Below, piece by piece: positions 34,957 to 44,218 of a stretch of 64,000 nt of DNA. The translations under genes and the position numbers were made by a program. The DNA comes from an uncultured Bacteroidia bacterium (GTDB lineage: Bacteria > Bacteroidota > Bacteroidia > Bacteroidales > ML635J-15), in NCBI GenBank assembly GCA_902776565.1, contig CACYQN010000010.1, positions 62,001 through 126,000 on the forward strand, in the 5' to 3' direction. Numbering within the stretch: position 1 is the stretch's first letter; the number at the start of each line of letters is the position of its first letter. The notes beneath the pieces are model-generated. The model saw nothing but the letters and a program-made list of their open reading frames with translations. It did no database searches and was not told the origin of the DNA.

Positions 34957-35265
34957 AATGGTGCTAAAAGAAGAAAAGGCTAAAAGCCAGAAAGAATACC
35001 AGTCGAGCAGTTTGGCTGTTAGCCTTCGTGCCTGTTAGCCTTTTAGCCCCAAACATTTGTTTAATTTGGATAATATTTGTAAGATTTCTGCTCAAAGAGC
35101 ACTCAAAAATAAGCCTATACACTTCCTGCGTAAGCATTTATAGTGATTTCTTTCCCGATAATCGCCATTTGTGGGGATTGTGTGGCCTTTCCGAATGCAG
35201 GAACTTTGCAGTGTAAAAGTTGATAAGAGAGAATAAACAGGAAAAACAATAAAAAATACAATAAA
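34957..35265. other. 309-bp intergenic region with AGCC repeat patch
   Basis: Positions 34975-35050 hold GGCTAAAAGCC, GGCTGTTAGCC, TGCCTGTTAGCC and TTTTAGCCCC words, able to form short hairpins and shared with other intergenic patches. The rest is leader for the methyltransferase gene, ending in an A-rich run before its ATG. No RNA gene is recognised. Confidence 0.5.
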
Positions 35266-36045
35266 ATGGATTTGAAAATAGGTGATATTCAGGAAACGGC
35301 ACTGATAACGCTGGCAATTCGCGCCAGTGAGACAAGCCGTCCGAACGCACGAATCAAGGATTCGATGGCGAAGGAAATTATCGACACGCTTGGCGTGGAT
35401 GTGAGCAAGTACGATCCGTTTATGTCGCACGAAGGCGTTGTGGCACGTACCATAATGTACAAGAACCAGTTGGAAGAACTCATCAGTCAATATCCCGATG
35501 CGCTGTGCATAAATCTTGGCTGCGGTTTCGACGACAAGTTTGTGCAGGTGGACAATGGCAAAATCTCGTGGCTCGATGTCGATTTGCCCGACATTATGTC
35601 GGTTAGACGCAAGATATACCAGGATCGCGACCGCTGCCTTATGAAGGACGGCAGTGCTTTCGATGCAGAGTGGACAAATGGACTGCCCAAACGCTCCATG
35701 ACCATCGTCGTTATGGAAGGTGTGCTGGAATATTTCACGAAAGAGCAAGTAAAGACTTGTCTCAACATGTTGTGCGATTCGTTTGAACATGGCTACCTGC
35801 TGGCCGAACTGCATCATCCGCTACTTGGCAAGAACACCAAGCATCACGATGCCGTGAAATACACCAATGCCGAGTTCCAATGGGGGACAAAGTCGGGTAG
35901 GGAATATCTTGAGTTGGAACAGCGTATGAGTTTGGTTTCGGAACGGAGCTACAACGAGGAAATGCGGAAATATTCCCTTCGTGCAAAGTTGTTCGCTCTG
36001 TTTTTCCCACATCTGAACAATAGATTGGCAGTGTATAAGTGGTAA
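35266..36045 (+). CDS. Class I SAM-dependent methyltransferase (leucine carboxyl methyltransferase family)
   Basis: 259 aa of the LCM/O-methyltransferase family. The SAM-binding motif is LCINLGCGFDDKFVQVDNG (about residues 84-102), preceded by an SRPNARIKDSMA segment with the Arg typical of the family, then WLDVDLPDIMSVRRK and VMEGVLEYFTKEQV. The substrate is probably a small molecule or carboxyl group. Two membrane-protein genes follow on the same strand after a repeat-containing gap, so co-function is uncertain. Confidence 0.85.
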   Translation: MDLKIGDIQETALITLAIRASETSRPNARIKDSMAKEIIDTLGVDVSKYDPFMSHEGVVARTIMYKNQLEELISQYPDALCINLGCGFDDKFVQVDNGKISWLDVDLPDIMSVRRKIYQDRDRCLMKDGSAFDAEWTNGLPKRSMTIVVMEGVLEYFTKEQVKTCLNMLCDSFEHGYLLAELHHPLLGKNTKHHDAVKYTNAEFQWGTKSGREYLELEQRMSLVSERSYNEEMRKYSLRAKLFALFFPHLNNRLAVYKW

Positions 36046-36538
36046 AAAGTTATTGAATTATGGTTGATTTTTCTTCTGTAGTAATAACATTTCCGCTTAT
36101 GCCGCGGGGGCAGTTCCTTGTTATTCGCCCCAACAAATGATTTTCAGCGGTGCTCATGATTGTCTTCGACAATTGTTGGCAAAAAGGAACCAAAAACCAT
36201 GTCCGCTGAGTCTGATTCGCTAAAAATCGGCTACACTTCGCTAAAAATCAGAAACTTACCGTATGTGATGGTTGCGTTTTAGACGCGAACCATCACAACG
36301 GTTTCAAACAGACTGATTTTTTTACGCTCCGTTCCACCGATTTTCTTAACGCTCACCAGCCAAGGCGGCAATCAAGGTATACTTCGCTCCGCTTCGTATT
36401 TGTTTAAAAGGTCGAGGGAATCAGTCTTCGAGAAATTAGTGACCGCCTATGGCTCATTATTTATTGGGAGAAAATTATTCAAAAGTTGAAGGATTAGTGT
36501 TTCGTAACAAAAGTGTTGAATTTTAATAAGTTAACGTA
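36046..36538. other. 493-bp intergenic region with hairpins and degenerate repeats
   Basis: No supportable gene. It holds a strong hairpin at 36265-36296 (stem GTGATGGTT/AACCATCAC with an inner GCG/CGC). A direct repeat TTCGCTAAAAATC lies on its left (36208-36252), with looser inverse forms (GATTTTTTTACGCTCC, CGATTTTCTTAACGCTC) on its right. Together they form an inverted-repeat array about the hairpin, looking like a decayed mobile or palindromic element. Confidence 0.55.
36265..36296. repeat. Strong hairpin in intergenic region
   Basis: A 9-bp perfect stem (GTGATGGTT with AACCATCAC) with inner 3-bp GCG/CGC pairing. It lacks a T run, so it is not a classical terminator. Confidence 0.6.
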
Positions 36539-37105
36539 ATGAAAACAGCATTTAAAATTATTCTTATGGCAATTGCCTATTTTGCCTTGTTTATTGTAGG
36601 CGGGGCAAGCGGTATGATTCATCCGATGTGCTATGCGTACATTGGTGCGATTCTACCCATATTTTTTGCTTTCGTGTATCTTTATTCGGCAAGTCTGTTG
36701 CGTTGTTTTGGCGTGGCAACAATTCTCAATGGAACTTTCCTTGTCGTAGCTTTACTGGCAGGTGAGGCCGACATCTCATTCATCATAGGAATAGCGATTC
36801 TTACGGCACTTTCCGAAATAATCAGGATGGTATGTGGTTACGATACGCGGAAAGGCGTCCGTTGGAGTTTCCTGCCGTTTGCATTTTCGTTTTTTGCCTT
36901 CACTGCCCACTGGTGGACCGATACCGAAGGGTCGCTAGCTGCTGCAGTTGAAGAAATGCCGATAGGCTACGACAAACTGATGATGCCTGTCATTGACAAT
37001 GTGCCTATGCTTATTATAGTACTGCTTCTGACCATACCAATTTCCATACTTGCAATGCGGTTGGCAGAGCGTGTGCTGAAAAAACAAACGGCAGTATTGA
37101 AATAA
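36539..37105 (+). CDS. Probable MptD/Trep_Strep family ECF transporter S component
   Basis: 188 aa with about five to six membrane helices and a charged central stretch (EIIRMVCGYDTRKGVRWSF). The helix order and the late AHWWTDTEGSLAAAVEEMPIGYDKLMMP segment suggest the MptD family of putative energy-coupling-factor substrate-binding membrane proteins, but the match is by recollection and moderate. No ECF ATPase gene is adjacent. If the call is right it must share a general ECF module elsewhere. The next gene (28 bases on) encodes another membrane protein. Confidence 0.55.
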   Translation: MKTAFKIILMAIAYFALFIVGGASGMIHPMCYAYIGAILPIFFAFVYLYSASLLRCFGVATILNGTFLVVALLAGEADISFIIGIAILTALSEIIRMVCGYDTRKGVRWSFLPFAFSFFAFTAHWWTDTEGSLAAAVEEMPIGYDKLMMPVIDNVPMLIIVLLLTIPISILAMRLAERVLKKQTAVLK

Positions 37106-37133
37106 CAATTCGTTTAATCGTAATTTTTTAGCA

Positions 37134-37532
37134 ATGGATAACAAAATTTCAAAAGTGTCCCTTTTATGGGTAATTATTATGGTGGGCTTTATGGCTCATA
37201 TTGCAGCCGACCTTCTTCCTGCATTCTGGGGAGCAAATATCGCAATGCCCGATTCTACGGGTGAAGCCTCAATGGGTATGATAATGTTTATGATGACTAT
37301 GGCATTCTTCGTTCCGATGTGCGGATTGCTATGCATGAATTACCGTAAATTCAAGGTTATGCGTGTCATAAATCTTGTTTTGGCAACGGTGATGATGCTG
37401 TTCAATTTCTTCCACACAAGCGAATTGTTCATGGAGTTCAATCCCGTGCAACTGATAATCCTTCTTGCAATGGCAGTTCTGGGGGTATATCTGTTTGTAT
37501 ATTCGCTGCGTATGGTGAAACAGAAAGACTAA
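37134..37532 (+). CDS. Four-helix membrane protein of unknown function
   Basis: 132 aa with four predicted membrane helices (starting near residues 8, 46, 77 and 105) and many Met residues (MGMIMFMMTMAFF). It is not recognised. It follows the MptD-like gene by 28 bases and is closed by an intrinsic terminator, so the pair is probably one transcript. Confidence 0.7.
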   Translation: MDNKISKVSLLWVIIMVGFMAHIAADLLPAFWGANIAMPDSTGEASMGMIMFMMTMAFFVPMCGLLCMNYRKFKVMRVINLVLATVMMLFNFFHTSELFMEFNPVQLIILLAMAVLGVYLFVYSLRMVKQKD

Positions 37533-37571
37533 ACTGAAAATTTCAAAAGCATACAAAAATCATCGTAAAAC

Positions 37572-37603
37572 TGGCTGTATCGTGAGATGCAGCCTGTTTT
37601 TTC
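37572..37603 (+). terminator. Intrinsic terminator after the membrane-protein pair
   Basis: The stem GGCTGTATC/GATGCAGCC (one wobble pair) with a 4-base loop is followed by six T. It lies between converging genes. Confidence 0.75.
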
Positions 37604-37608
37604 GTGGG

Positions 37609-38697
37609 TTACTTTAATTCTTTCAGCATTTCTATTGCTTTTGGGTCTCCTTGTTCTGCAGCCTTTGTTAGCCATTTCACACATTCTGCAAGGTCTTTGT
37701 TGACACCATCGCCATGCTTGTAGAACATTGCAATATTAAATTGTGCTTCGGGCATTCCCTGTTCCGCAGCTTTGATGTACCATTCGGCAGCTTTTTCATA
37801 ATTCTGCTCAATGCCTTCACCACACTCATAACATACACCTATATAAAATTGAGCATTCATGTTGCCTTGTTCTGCAGCTTTGGTGAACCATTCTACCGCT
37901 TTCTCAAGGTCAATCTCTACGCCTTCTCCCTTTCTATAGCACATTGCCAGTATTTGTTGAGACTTGGCAATTCCTTGCTCTGCCGCTTTGCTAAATAATT
38001 CGAATGCCTTTTGGTAATCTTTGCTTATGCCATCGCCGTATTTATAACAACAAGCAAGATTGTGTTGCGCCTCCGAATCTCCTTGTTCAGCCGCTTTAGA
38101 AAACCATTCAAAAGCCTTCTTGCGATTTTTTCTGACACCTTCACCAAACATATAACTTAAACCAAGATTATTCTGGGCTACTGAATATCCTTGCTTTGCG
38201 GCTTTTGTGAACCATGCCACAGCTTTCGACGAATTTTTTTCAACACCGTATCCATTATCATAACAAAAGCCTACCTCATTTTGTGCCACATAATCGCCTT
38301 GTTCTGCGGCTTTAGTGAACCATTCTACAGCTTTTGCATAATCCTGCTTTACGCCATCACCGTATTTATAACAATAACCAAGATTGCATTGTGCACCCAT
38401 TGCCCCTTGTTCTGCGGACTTTGTGTACCATTCAACAGCTTTCTCAAGATTTATCTCTACGCCTTTGCCTTTTTTATAACATACAGCAAGATTATTCTGC
38501 GCTCCTGCATATCCCTGTTCTGCAGCTTTGGTGTACCATTCTACTGTTTTAGTTAAATCTTTTTCCACGCCATCGCCTTTTTCGTAGCGGCGAGCCAGTG
38601 TGAATTGAGCCTTAACATCTCCTTGTTCCTCCAATTCCCTTAGTTCTTCAAACGGTAATTTTGAATATTGAACTTCCTTCTGTTGTTTTTCTTCCAT
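37609..38697 (-). CDS. Sel1-like repeat protein
   Basis: 362 aa from the ATG at 38697; a longer in-frame start at 38772 would overlap the upstream gene and adds no domain. It consists of nine tandem 36-residue Sel1 (TPR-like) repeats of the form AQxxLxxCYKxGxGVxxDxxKAVEWFTKAAEQG, capped by AIEMLKELK. There is no signal peptide, so it is cytoplasmic. Such solenoids are protein-interaction scaffolds; the partner is unknown. The near-identical repeat units suggest expansion by slippage or recombination. It lies 65 bases after the deiminase gene on the same strand. Confidence 0.88.
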   Translation of the reverse strand: MEEKQQKEVQYSKLPFEELRELEEQGDVKAQFTLARRYEKGDGVEKDLTKTVEWYTKAAEQGYAGAQNNLAVCYKKGKGVEINLEKAVEWYTKSAEQGAMGAQCNLGYCYKYGDGVKQDYAKAVEWFTKAAEQGDYVAQNEVGFCYDNGYGVEKNSSKAVAWFTKAAKQGYSVAQNNLGLSYMFGEGVRKNRKKAFEWFSKAAEQGDSEAQHNLACCYKYGDGISKDYQKAFELFSKAAEQGIAKSQQILAMCYRKGEGVEIDLEKAVEWFTKAAEQGNMNAQFYIGVCYECGEGIEQNYEKAAEWYIKAAEQGMPEAQFNIAMFYKHGDGVNKDLAECVKWLTKAAEQGDPKAIEMLKELK

Positions 38698-38761
38698 AAT
38701 TCTAAATTTTATATTCCACGATATGCAATGAGTGGACATCTCTTGACTGGTCAAAAATCCC

Positions 38762-39724
38762 TCATCTAACAACCCAAGTCGTACAATTTAGCAAACCGCC
38801 TTCCTTGGCAACATCGTTGTAGTCGATTGTCTCAATTATCTTGTTCGGAAATGTCCTTTGTAAGATTTCAAGAACTTGTCTGTCTTCGTCCCGATTAAAT
38901 ATTGGCATCACAATCAAATCATTAACTTCCAAAAAGTTCACATATATTCCAATCGCACTGTCAGGATGTTTCGGGTCTTTGATGTCAGTTAAGAATGGCA
39001 CATCAATGTAAGTAAGGTTGTATGTGTCAATGACTTTTTGCATTCCTTTCTGCCAATATTTGTATTCGTATGCCAATTTGTTTCCCAGAATAGTGTTTCT
39101 GTCCACAAACCTTACCATACCATCGGCGTGACCAGTATAATCGCCTTTTTGCGCAGGTATGATAATAATCTCGCATTCAAGCAGTTTTGATAGTTCGTTT
39201 ATCAGTGAATCCTTTTCGTAATCTGGATTTTCTGAAAAAATCCTGTCCGACAATATTGCCCGTCCATCACAGATAAGAACATTTCCACCGTCCAAGTTTA
39301 TGTCCGAAAATGTTGCGTCAATATTATTCAACCGGCAAACTTCCTTCACATCGGAACGCGAATCTTCCCATTCCTTTTTGCCTTTCAAATAGCTTGGCTC
39401 GTACCTGAACTGGATAAATTTTCCAGATTCGGTTTGTACCGGCATATAGTCGCGGCACCAAATGTCCTTTGTCCCTTTAATGAACGAGTATTTCACATGG
39501 TGCTTTTCGAGAATGGCAATCAAATTCTTGCAAGTTTCTGGGTATTTGTCCATTAGCAGTTCCGACAAATAGACGGTTTGTTCGCTGTGCGGGTTGTTGT
39601 CTTTCATTTCAAACATAGGTTCATTTATTAAGTTGTTCTTTTTGTAAAATTCGTTACCAGTTGCCGCATCTGTGGATATGAAACAGACGATAATTCCAAT
39701 TAGTAATCCGAATGTAATTCTCAT
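38762..39724 (-). CDS. Secreted agmatine deiminase/peptidylarginine deiminase family protein
   Basis: 320 aa. An N-terminal signal peptide (MRITFGLLIGIIVCFISTDAATG) makes it extracytoplasmic, unlike metabolic agmatine deiminases. The guanidino-modifying fold is supported by WCRDYMPVQ (Asp), NLDGGNVLICDGRAILSDR, GHADGMVRFVD (His and Asp) and the nucleophile Cys in GLLNCTTWVVR at the C-terminus. Peptidylarginine or free agmatine/arginine as substrate cannot be told apart. The ATG overlaps the stop of the 224-aa unknown gene (ATGA), implying coupled translation. Confidence 0.85.
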   Translation of the reverse strand: MRITFGLLIGIIVCFISTDAATGNEFYKKNNLINEPMFEMKDNNPHSEQTVYLSELLMDKYPETCKNLIAILEKHHVKYSFIKGTKDIWCRDYMPVQTESGKFIQFRYEPSYLKGKKEWEDSRSDVKEVCRLNNIDATFSDINLDGGNVLICDGRAILSDRIFSENPDYEKDSLINELSKLLECEIIIIPAQKGDYTGHADGMVRFVDRNTILGNKLAYEYKYWQKGMQKVIDTYNLTYIDVPFLTDIKDPKHPDSAIGIYVNFLEVNDLIVMPIFNRDEDRQVLEILQRTFPNKIIETIDYNDVAKEGGLLNCTTWVVR

Positions 39725-40395
39725 TTTATTGTTTTTAATCCTACTAGTCTAAATTGCCACAATCTTTCTCCTTCTATATTTATTCGTTTTCCCTGCTCAA
39801 TGTCGCCACCTTTATTATATTCTACCCATTTTATAGCATTTGTACCCATGAACGATAGTAGGCCAGAATAATACAAATCATCATAAAGATGAGATGAGCA
39901 ATAGTCGTACAATATAATATCTTTATTTGGGTCATCCTTCTTAAACATTCTATAAGAGCGAATAAGAAATGATGCTCTATACTTGTCGTTTTTGTTGTCA
40001 TCATTTTCAAATGTTACATCTATACCTGATTGGTGAAGGTTGAAACTACCTCTTTTAAAATACGGATATCCGTCATTCTCTTTTAATTCTTTATAAAAAA
40101 TAGGTAATTGTTCGATTGGATATTTTTTCAACCTTTCCTTAAAAACATTAGGCAACTTATCGTTGGTATGATACATCTTGGGGTCTTTTATGGAGCCATC
40201 CTCTTCATGATAATACAATTCTATAGACCCCAAATCAATAATGTATTTACCATTGATAAGAAAATAACCATTACATAGAATTTCCCTAGCACAAGATTTA
40301 AAACATTCTGCTACAGCATCTTCATCCCATTTGCCATTTTTTAATTCTTTTCTTTTGTTGTCAAATTTTTCTAAAATTTTAATCAAAGCTTCCAT
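39721..40395 (-). CDS. Protein of unknown function, coupled to the deiminase
   Basis: 224 aa, not recognised. No signal peptide. Notable stretches are NGYFLINGKYIIDLGSIELYYHEE, FKRGSFNLHQSGIDVTFENDDN and YRASFLIRSYRMF. This order of a short strand, His-containing SGIDVTFE and IRS motif is reminiscent of small nuclease- or glycosylase-like families, but that is a weak impression. The gene is more AT-rich than most neighbours. It overlaps the secreted deiminase gene by four bases. Confidence 0.7.
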   Translation of the reverse strand: MEALIKILEKFDNKRKELKNGKWDEDAVAECFKSCAREILCNGYFLINGKYIIDLGSIELYYHEEDGSIKDPKMYHTNDKLPNVFKERLKKYPIEQLPIFYKELKENDGYPYFKRGSFNLHQSGIDVTFENDDNKNDKYRASFLIRSYRMFKKDDPNKDIILYDYCSSHLYDDLYYSGLLSFMGTNAIKWVEYNKGGDIEQGKRINIEGERLWQFRLVGLKTIK

Positions 40396-40758
40396 AGTTA
40401 CAATTATTTATTTGTTTCACTCCGCAAAAGTCCCCCGAAAAATTCACACCGCCAAAAATTTTTTGTTAAAATTTGTTAAAGAATGGAGAAAAAGTTATTT
40501 ATTATTTTGTTTAATATTTGAAAAATATAATTTAATAAAGTTTTTAAAATATAATAAAGTATTAGCCGTTATGCCATTCGATACTTCGACATAGCTCTGT
40601 AATCATAGGCTCGTGGGGCTAATATGCTCTTGTTGCACATCATCGTAAAATCACAGTCTTCTGGATAGCATCACCTTTCCTCCCTTTGTTGATAAAAACA
40701 CAAAAAATCAATTCGTTCCGAAATGCTTTTTTTACTAATTTTACAGCCATATTTTTAA
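40396..40758. other. 363-bp AT-rich intergenic region
   Basis: It lies between divergent genes (the 224-aa unknown and hutU). It is very AT-rich at 40480-40560 and contains an ACACCGCCAAAAATTTTTTG word also seen near the AlbA_2 genes (about 59845). No ORF or RNA gene is recognised. Promoters for both flanking genes must lie here, with no clear TAnnTTTG near hutU. Confidence 0.5.
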
Positions 40759-40770
40759 ATGTATAACACT

Positions 40771-42783
40771 ATGATTACAAAGGAAGAATTTCAGAAGTTA
40801 ATTTTGCAGGGTATTCCTGATGAACTGCCGGAACCTGCTGTATATGAACCCGAAATAAATCATGCTCCTATAAGGAAGCAGATTCTTACAAACGACGAAA
40901 AGAAACTTGCAATAAGGAACGCTCTCCGCTATTTCCCGGCTAAATTCCACAAGACTCTCGCTCCCGAATTCAAGAACGAGTTGGAAACCTATGGCAGAAT
41001 CTACATGTACCGCTTCCGCCCGAAATACAAGATGTTCGCACGCGACATAACCTGGTTCCCTCATAAGAGCACTCAGGCTGCTGCAATTATGCTTATGATT
41101 TCCAATAACTTGGATTACGCTGTTGCCCAGCATCCGCACGAACTTATCACATACGGCGGCAATGGCGCTGTTTTCCAGAACTGGGCTCAGTACCTGCTCA
41201 CAATGCAGTATCTTGCAAACATGACCGACGAGCAGACTTTGGTAATGTATTCGGGTCACCCGATGGGACTTTATCCGTCGCACAAGGATGCTCCGCGCGT
41301 GGTTGTAACAAACGGTATGGTAATTCCAAACTACTCGAAGCCAGACCACTGGGAGAAATTCAACGCAATGGGCGTTTCGCAGTACGGACAGATGACTGCA
41401 GGTTCGTATATGTATATAGGTCCGCAGGGTATCGTTCACGGAACAACCATCACGGTGCTCAACGCTTGCCGTAAGATTGCAAAACATGGCGAAGGTCCCG
41501 AAGGCCGTCTGTTTGTGACTGCTGGCTTGGGTGGTATGAGCGGTGCTCAGCCGAAGGCAGCAAACATTGCAGGCGTTGTAAGCATTTGTGCCGAAATCAA
41601 CCCCAAGGCTGCCAACAAGCGCTTCGAGCAGGGCTGGGTTGACGAAATCATCGACGATGTTGACAAGGCTATCGATGCTGCTCTCGAATGGCAGAAGAAG
41701 AAACAGGCTCACTCGATTGCATATCTTGGCAATGTCGTTGACTTGTGGGAACGCCTTGCCGCACGCGGCATAAAAGTTGACCTCGGCAGCGACCAGACTT
41801 CGCTTCACAATCCGTGGGCTGGCGGCTACTATCCAGTAGGACTTTCGTACGAGCAATCAATTGAAATGATGGCTCACAGTCCCGAAAAGTTCAAGGAAGC
41901 AGTTCAGGCTTCGTTGAGAAGACAGGTTGCAGCAATCAACAAGCTTACCGCCAAGGGAATGTACTTCTTCGACTACGGAAACGCCTTCCTGCTCGAAAGT
42001 TCGCGCGCTGGTGCCGACATTATGGCTCCCAATGGCATCGACTTCCGCTATCCATCTTATGTTCAGGATATTATGGGACCAATGTGCTTCGACTATGGTT
42101 TCGGACCTTTCCGCTGGGTTTGCACATCGAGCCTTCCCGAAGATTTGGAAGTCACCGACAACCTTGCAATGCAGGTTTTGGAAGACATCGCAAAGGACGC
42201 TCCTGCAGAAATTTCGCAGCAGATGCGCGACAATATCCGCTGGATTAGCGAAGCTAAGAAGAATAAACTAGTTGTCGGTTCGCAGGCTCGTATCCTTTAC
42301 GCCGATGCCGAAGGTCGTATCAAGATTGCAAAGGCATTCAACGATGCTATCCGCGACGGTCGCCTGAAACAGCCCGTTGTGCTTGGTCGCGACCACCACG
42401 ATGTTTCGGGTACCGACTCGCCATTCCGTGAGACTTCAAACATCTACGACGGCAGTAAGTTCACAGCCGACATGGCAATCCAGAATGTAATTGGTGACTC
42501 GTTCCGCGGTGCAACTTGGGTTTCAATCCACAACGGCGGTGGTGTTGGTTGGGGCGAAGTTATCAATGGTGGCTTCGGTATGGTTCTCGACGGCAGCCCA
42601 GAGGCAGAGCGCAGGTTGAAACTTATGCTTCTGTGGGATGTCAACAATGGAATCAGCCGCCGCAGCTGGGCTCGCAACGAGGGCGCAATGTTTGCCATCA
42701 AGCGTGCTATGGAGGAATATCCCGAAATGAAGGTTACAGTTCCGAATCTGGCGGACGATGATTTGATAAATTCGTTGTATTAA
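40771..42783 (+). CDS. hutU: Urocanate hydratase
   Basis: 670 aa. It converts urocanate to imidazolonepropionate in histidine breakdown, using tightly bound NAD. Family landmarks: MYSGHPMGLYPSHKDAPRVVVTNG, NAD-loop GGMSGAQPKAANIAG, DFRYPSYVQDIMGPMCFDYGFGPFRWVCTS and the C-terminal WARNEGAMFAIKRAMEEYPEM. The length is that of the longer Bacteroidota form. The ATG at 40771 (MITKEEFQKLI) fits relatives better than the in-frame ATG four codons upstream (40759). No other hut gene is nearby. Confidence 0.93.
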   Translation: MITKEEFQKLILQGIPDELPEPAVYEPEINHAPIRKQILTNDEKKLAIRNALRYFPAKFHKTLAPEFKNELETYGRIYMYRFRPKYKMFARDITWFPHKSTQAAAIMLMISNNLDYAVAQHPHELITYGGNGAVFQNWAQYLLTMQYLANMTDEQTLVMYSGHPMGLYPSHKDAPRVVVTNGMVIPNYSKPDHWEKFNAMGVSQYGQMTAGSYMYIGPQGIVHGTTITVLNACRKIAKHGEGPEGRLFVTAGLGGMSGAQPKAANIAGVVSICAEINPKAANKRFEQGWVDEIIDDVDKAIDAALEWQKKKQAHSIAYLGNVVDLWERLAARGIKVDLGSDQTSLHNPWAGGYYPVGLSYEQSIEMMAHSPEKFKEAVQASLRRQVAAINKLTAKGMYFFDYGNAFLLESSRAGADIMAPNGIDFRYPSYVQDIMGPMCFDYGFGPFRWVCTSSLPEDLEVTDNLAMQVLEDIAKDAPAEISQQMRDNIRWISEAKKNKLVVGSQARILYADAEGRIKIAKAFNDAIRDGRLKQPVVLGRDHHDVSGTDSPFRETSNIYDGSKFTADMAIQNVIGDSFRGATWVSIHNGGGVGWGEVINGGFGMVLDGSPEAERRLKLMLLWDVNNGISRRSWARNEGAMFAIKRAMEEYPEMKVTVPNLADDDLINSLY

Positions 42784-42790
42784 CAATATT

Positions 42791-42832
42791 GGTTTTCGGC
42801 TGTGCTTAGAAGTGCAACCGAAAACTTTTTAT
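42791..42832 (+). terminator. Intrinsic terminator of hutU
   Basis: GTTTTCGG (42792-42799) pairs with CCGAAAAC (42818-42825), followed by TTTTT, directly after the stop. Confidence 0.75.
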
Positions 42833-42866
42833 AGAACGATAGGATTCTCTAATCAAAACATATATT

Positions 42867-44189
42867 ATGAAACAATATACCCGTATATTAATAGCGTTTA
42901 CACTTCTAATATTAAGTGGTGGCGTATTTGCACAAAATCTTTTCGACAGGGCAAAGTTGGACAATTACTTCGATAAACTTGAAGAAAACAACAAGTTTAT
43001 GGGAAGTGTTGCCGTTGCGAAGAACGGTGAGATTATCTACACAAAAGCAATCGGCTATGCTGATGTCGAAAACAAGGTTAAAGCAACCGAAAAATCCAAA
43101 TATAGAATCGGTTCTACCTCGAAATCGTTTACGGCGGTTCTGGTTTTGAAGGCTGTTGAAGAAAAGAAAATAGACCTTGACCAAACTATTGACAAATGGT
43201 TTCCTACAATAGCAAATTCACAGAAAATAACTGTAAGGCATTTGCTAAGTCATAGGAGCGGAATACACGATTTTACACACGACGATGACTATCTGGATTG
43301 GTGTACACAGCCAAAGACGGAAAACGAAATGCTGGCGATTATCGAAAAAGGCGGCAGCGATTTTGAGCCTGACAGCAAGTCCGACTACAGCAATTCGAAC
43401 TATGTGTTATTGACCTACATGCTTGAAAAGACTTTCTCGAAACCATATTCCGACTTGTTGCAGGAATACATTGTCAAGCCAATTGGTCTGACCGACACAT
43501 ATATTTTTGGAAAAACCAACCCGAACAACAACGAATGCAGGTCATACCGCTTCTTGGGTTCTTGGAAGGTAGAAAACGAAACAGACTGGACTGTTCCGAT
43601 GGGTGCGGGTGCAATAGTGTCAACACCTACCGACTTGACAAAATTCGCTGACGCTTTGTTTGGTGGAAGGCTTCTGACTGATGAAAGTCTCAAAATAATG
43701 AAAACCATTAAGGACGACTATGGTCTCGGGCTGTTCGAGATTCCTTTTGGCGAAAACATTGGTTTGGGACACACGGGGGCAATAGATGGTTTTGTTTCTG
43801 TTTATTCGCATTTTGACGACGGAAATATTTCGTATGCCATGACTTCTAACGGGCGTAATTTTAAAATCGGAGATATTAAAAAGGCGGTTTTAAGCGCAGT
43901 TTACGGCAAACCTTACGAATTACCAGAATTCTATAATGTGGCTTCGGAGGATTTGGACATTTATTTGGGCGTGTATGTTTCCAAGAAAATTGGTTTGGAT
44001 TTTATTGTCACAAAAGAAGGAAACACATTGATTGGGCAGATTGGAGATGATGCTTTTTCGTTTGAGGCAGTTGACAAGGACAAATTTAAGTGCGACCAGT
44101 TAGGTGCAAAATTTGAATTTAATCCGAAAAAGAATGCAATGACTTTATTCCAGAATGGAGCGAAATTAGTTTTACGAAAGAAAAAGTAA
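42867..44189 (+). CDS. Serine hydrolase of the beta-lactamase/class C family
   Basis: 440 aa. Signal peptide MKQYTRILIAFTLLILSGGVFAQ. The active-site SxxK is STSK (residues 83-86), the second motif is YSN (DYSNSNYVLLTYM), and the third is HTG (LGHTGAIDGF). A C-terminal lipocalin-like beta domain follows (about residues 340-440, DIYLGVYVSKKIGLDFIVTKEGN). Family members include DD-peptidases, esterases and D-aminopeptidases; resistance is not implied. It is periplasmic or secreted. It is followed after 29 bases by a lipoprotein metallopeptidase gene. Confidence 0.9.
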   Translation: MKQYTRILIAFTLLILSGGVFAQNLFDRAKLDNYFDKLEENNKFMGSVAVAKNGEIIYTKAIGYADVENKVKATEKSKYRIGSTSKSFTAVLVLKAVEEKKIDLDQTIDKWFPTIANSQKITVRHLLSHRSGIHDFTHDDDYLDWCTQPKTENEMLAIIEKGGSDFEPDSKSDYSNSNYVLLTYMLEKTFSKPYSDLLQEYIVKPIGLTDTYIFGKTNPNNNECRSYRFLGSWKVENETDWTVPMGAGAIVSTPTDLTKFADALFGGRLLTDESLKIMKTIKDDYGLGLFEIPFGENIGLGHTGAIDGFVSVYSHFDDGNISYAMTSNGRNFKIGDIKKAVLSAVYGKPYELPEFYNVASEDLDIYLGVYVSKKIGLDFIVTKEGNTLIGQIGDDAFSFEAVDKDKFKCDQLGAKFEFNPKKNAMTLFQNGAKLVLRKKK

Positions 44190-44218
44190 ATAATATAGCA
44201 AAATAAAAAGTATCGATT

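Noticed and set aside
40798-41856. 352-aa open frame antisense to hutU
   Set aside because: Shadow of a highly conserved gene; no start context or domain.
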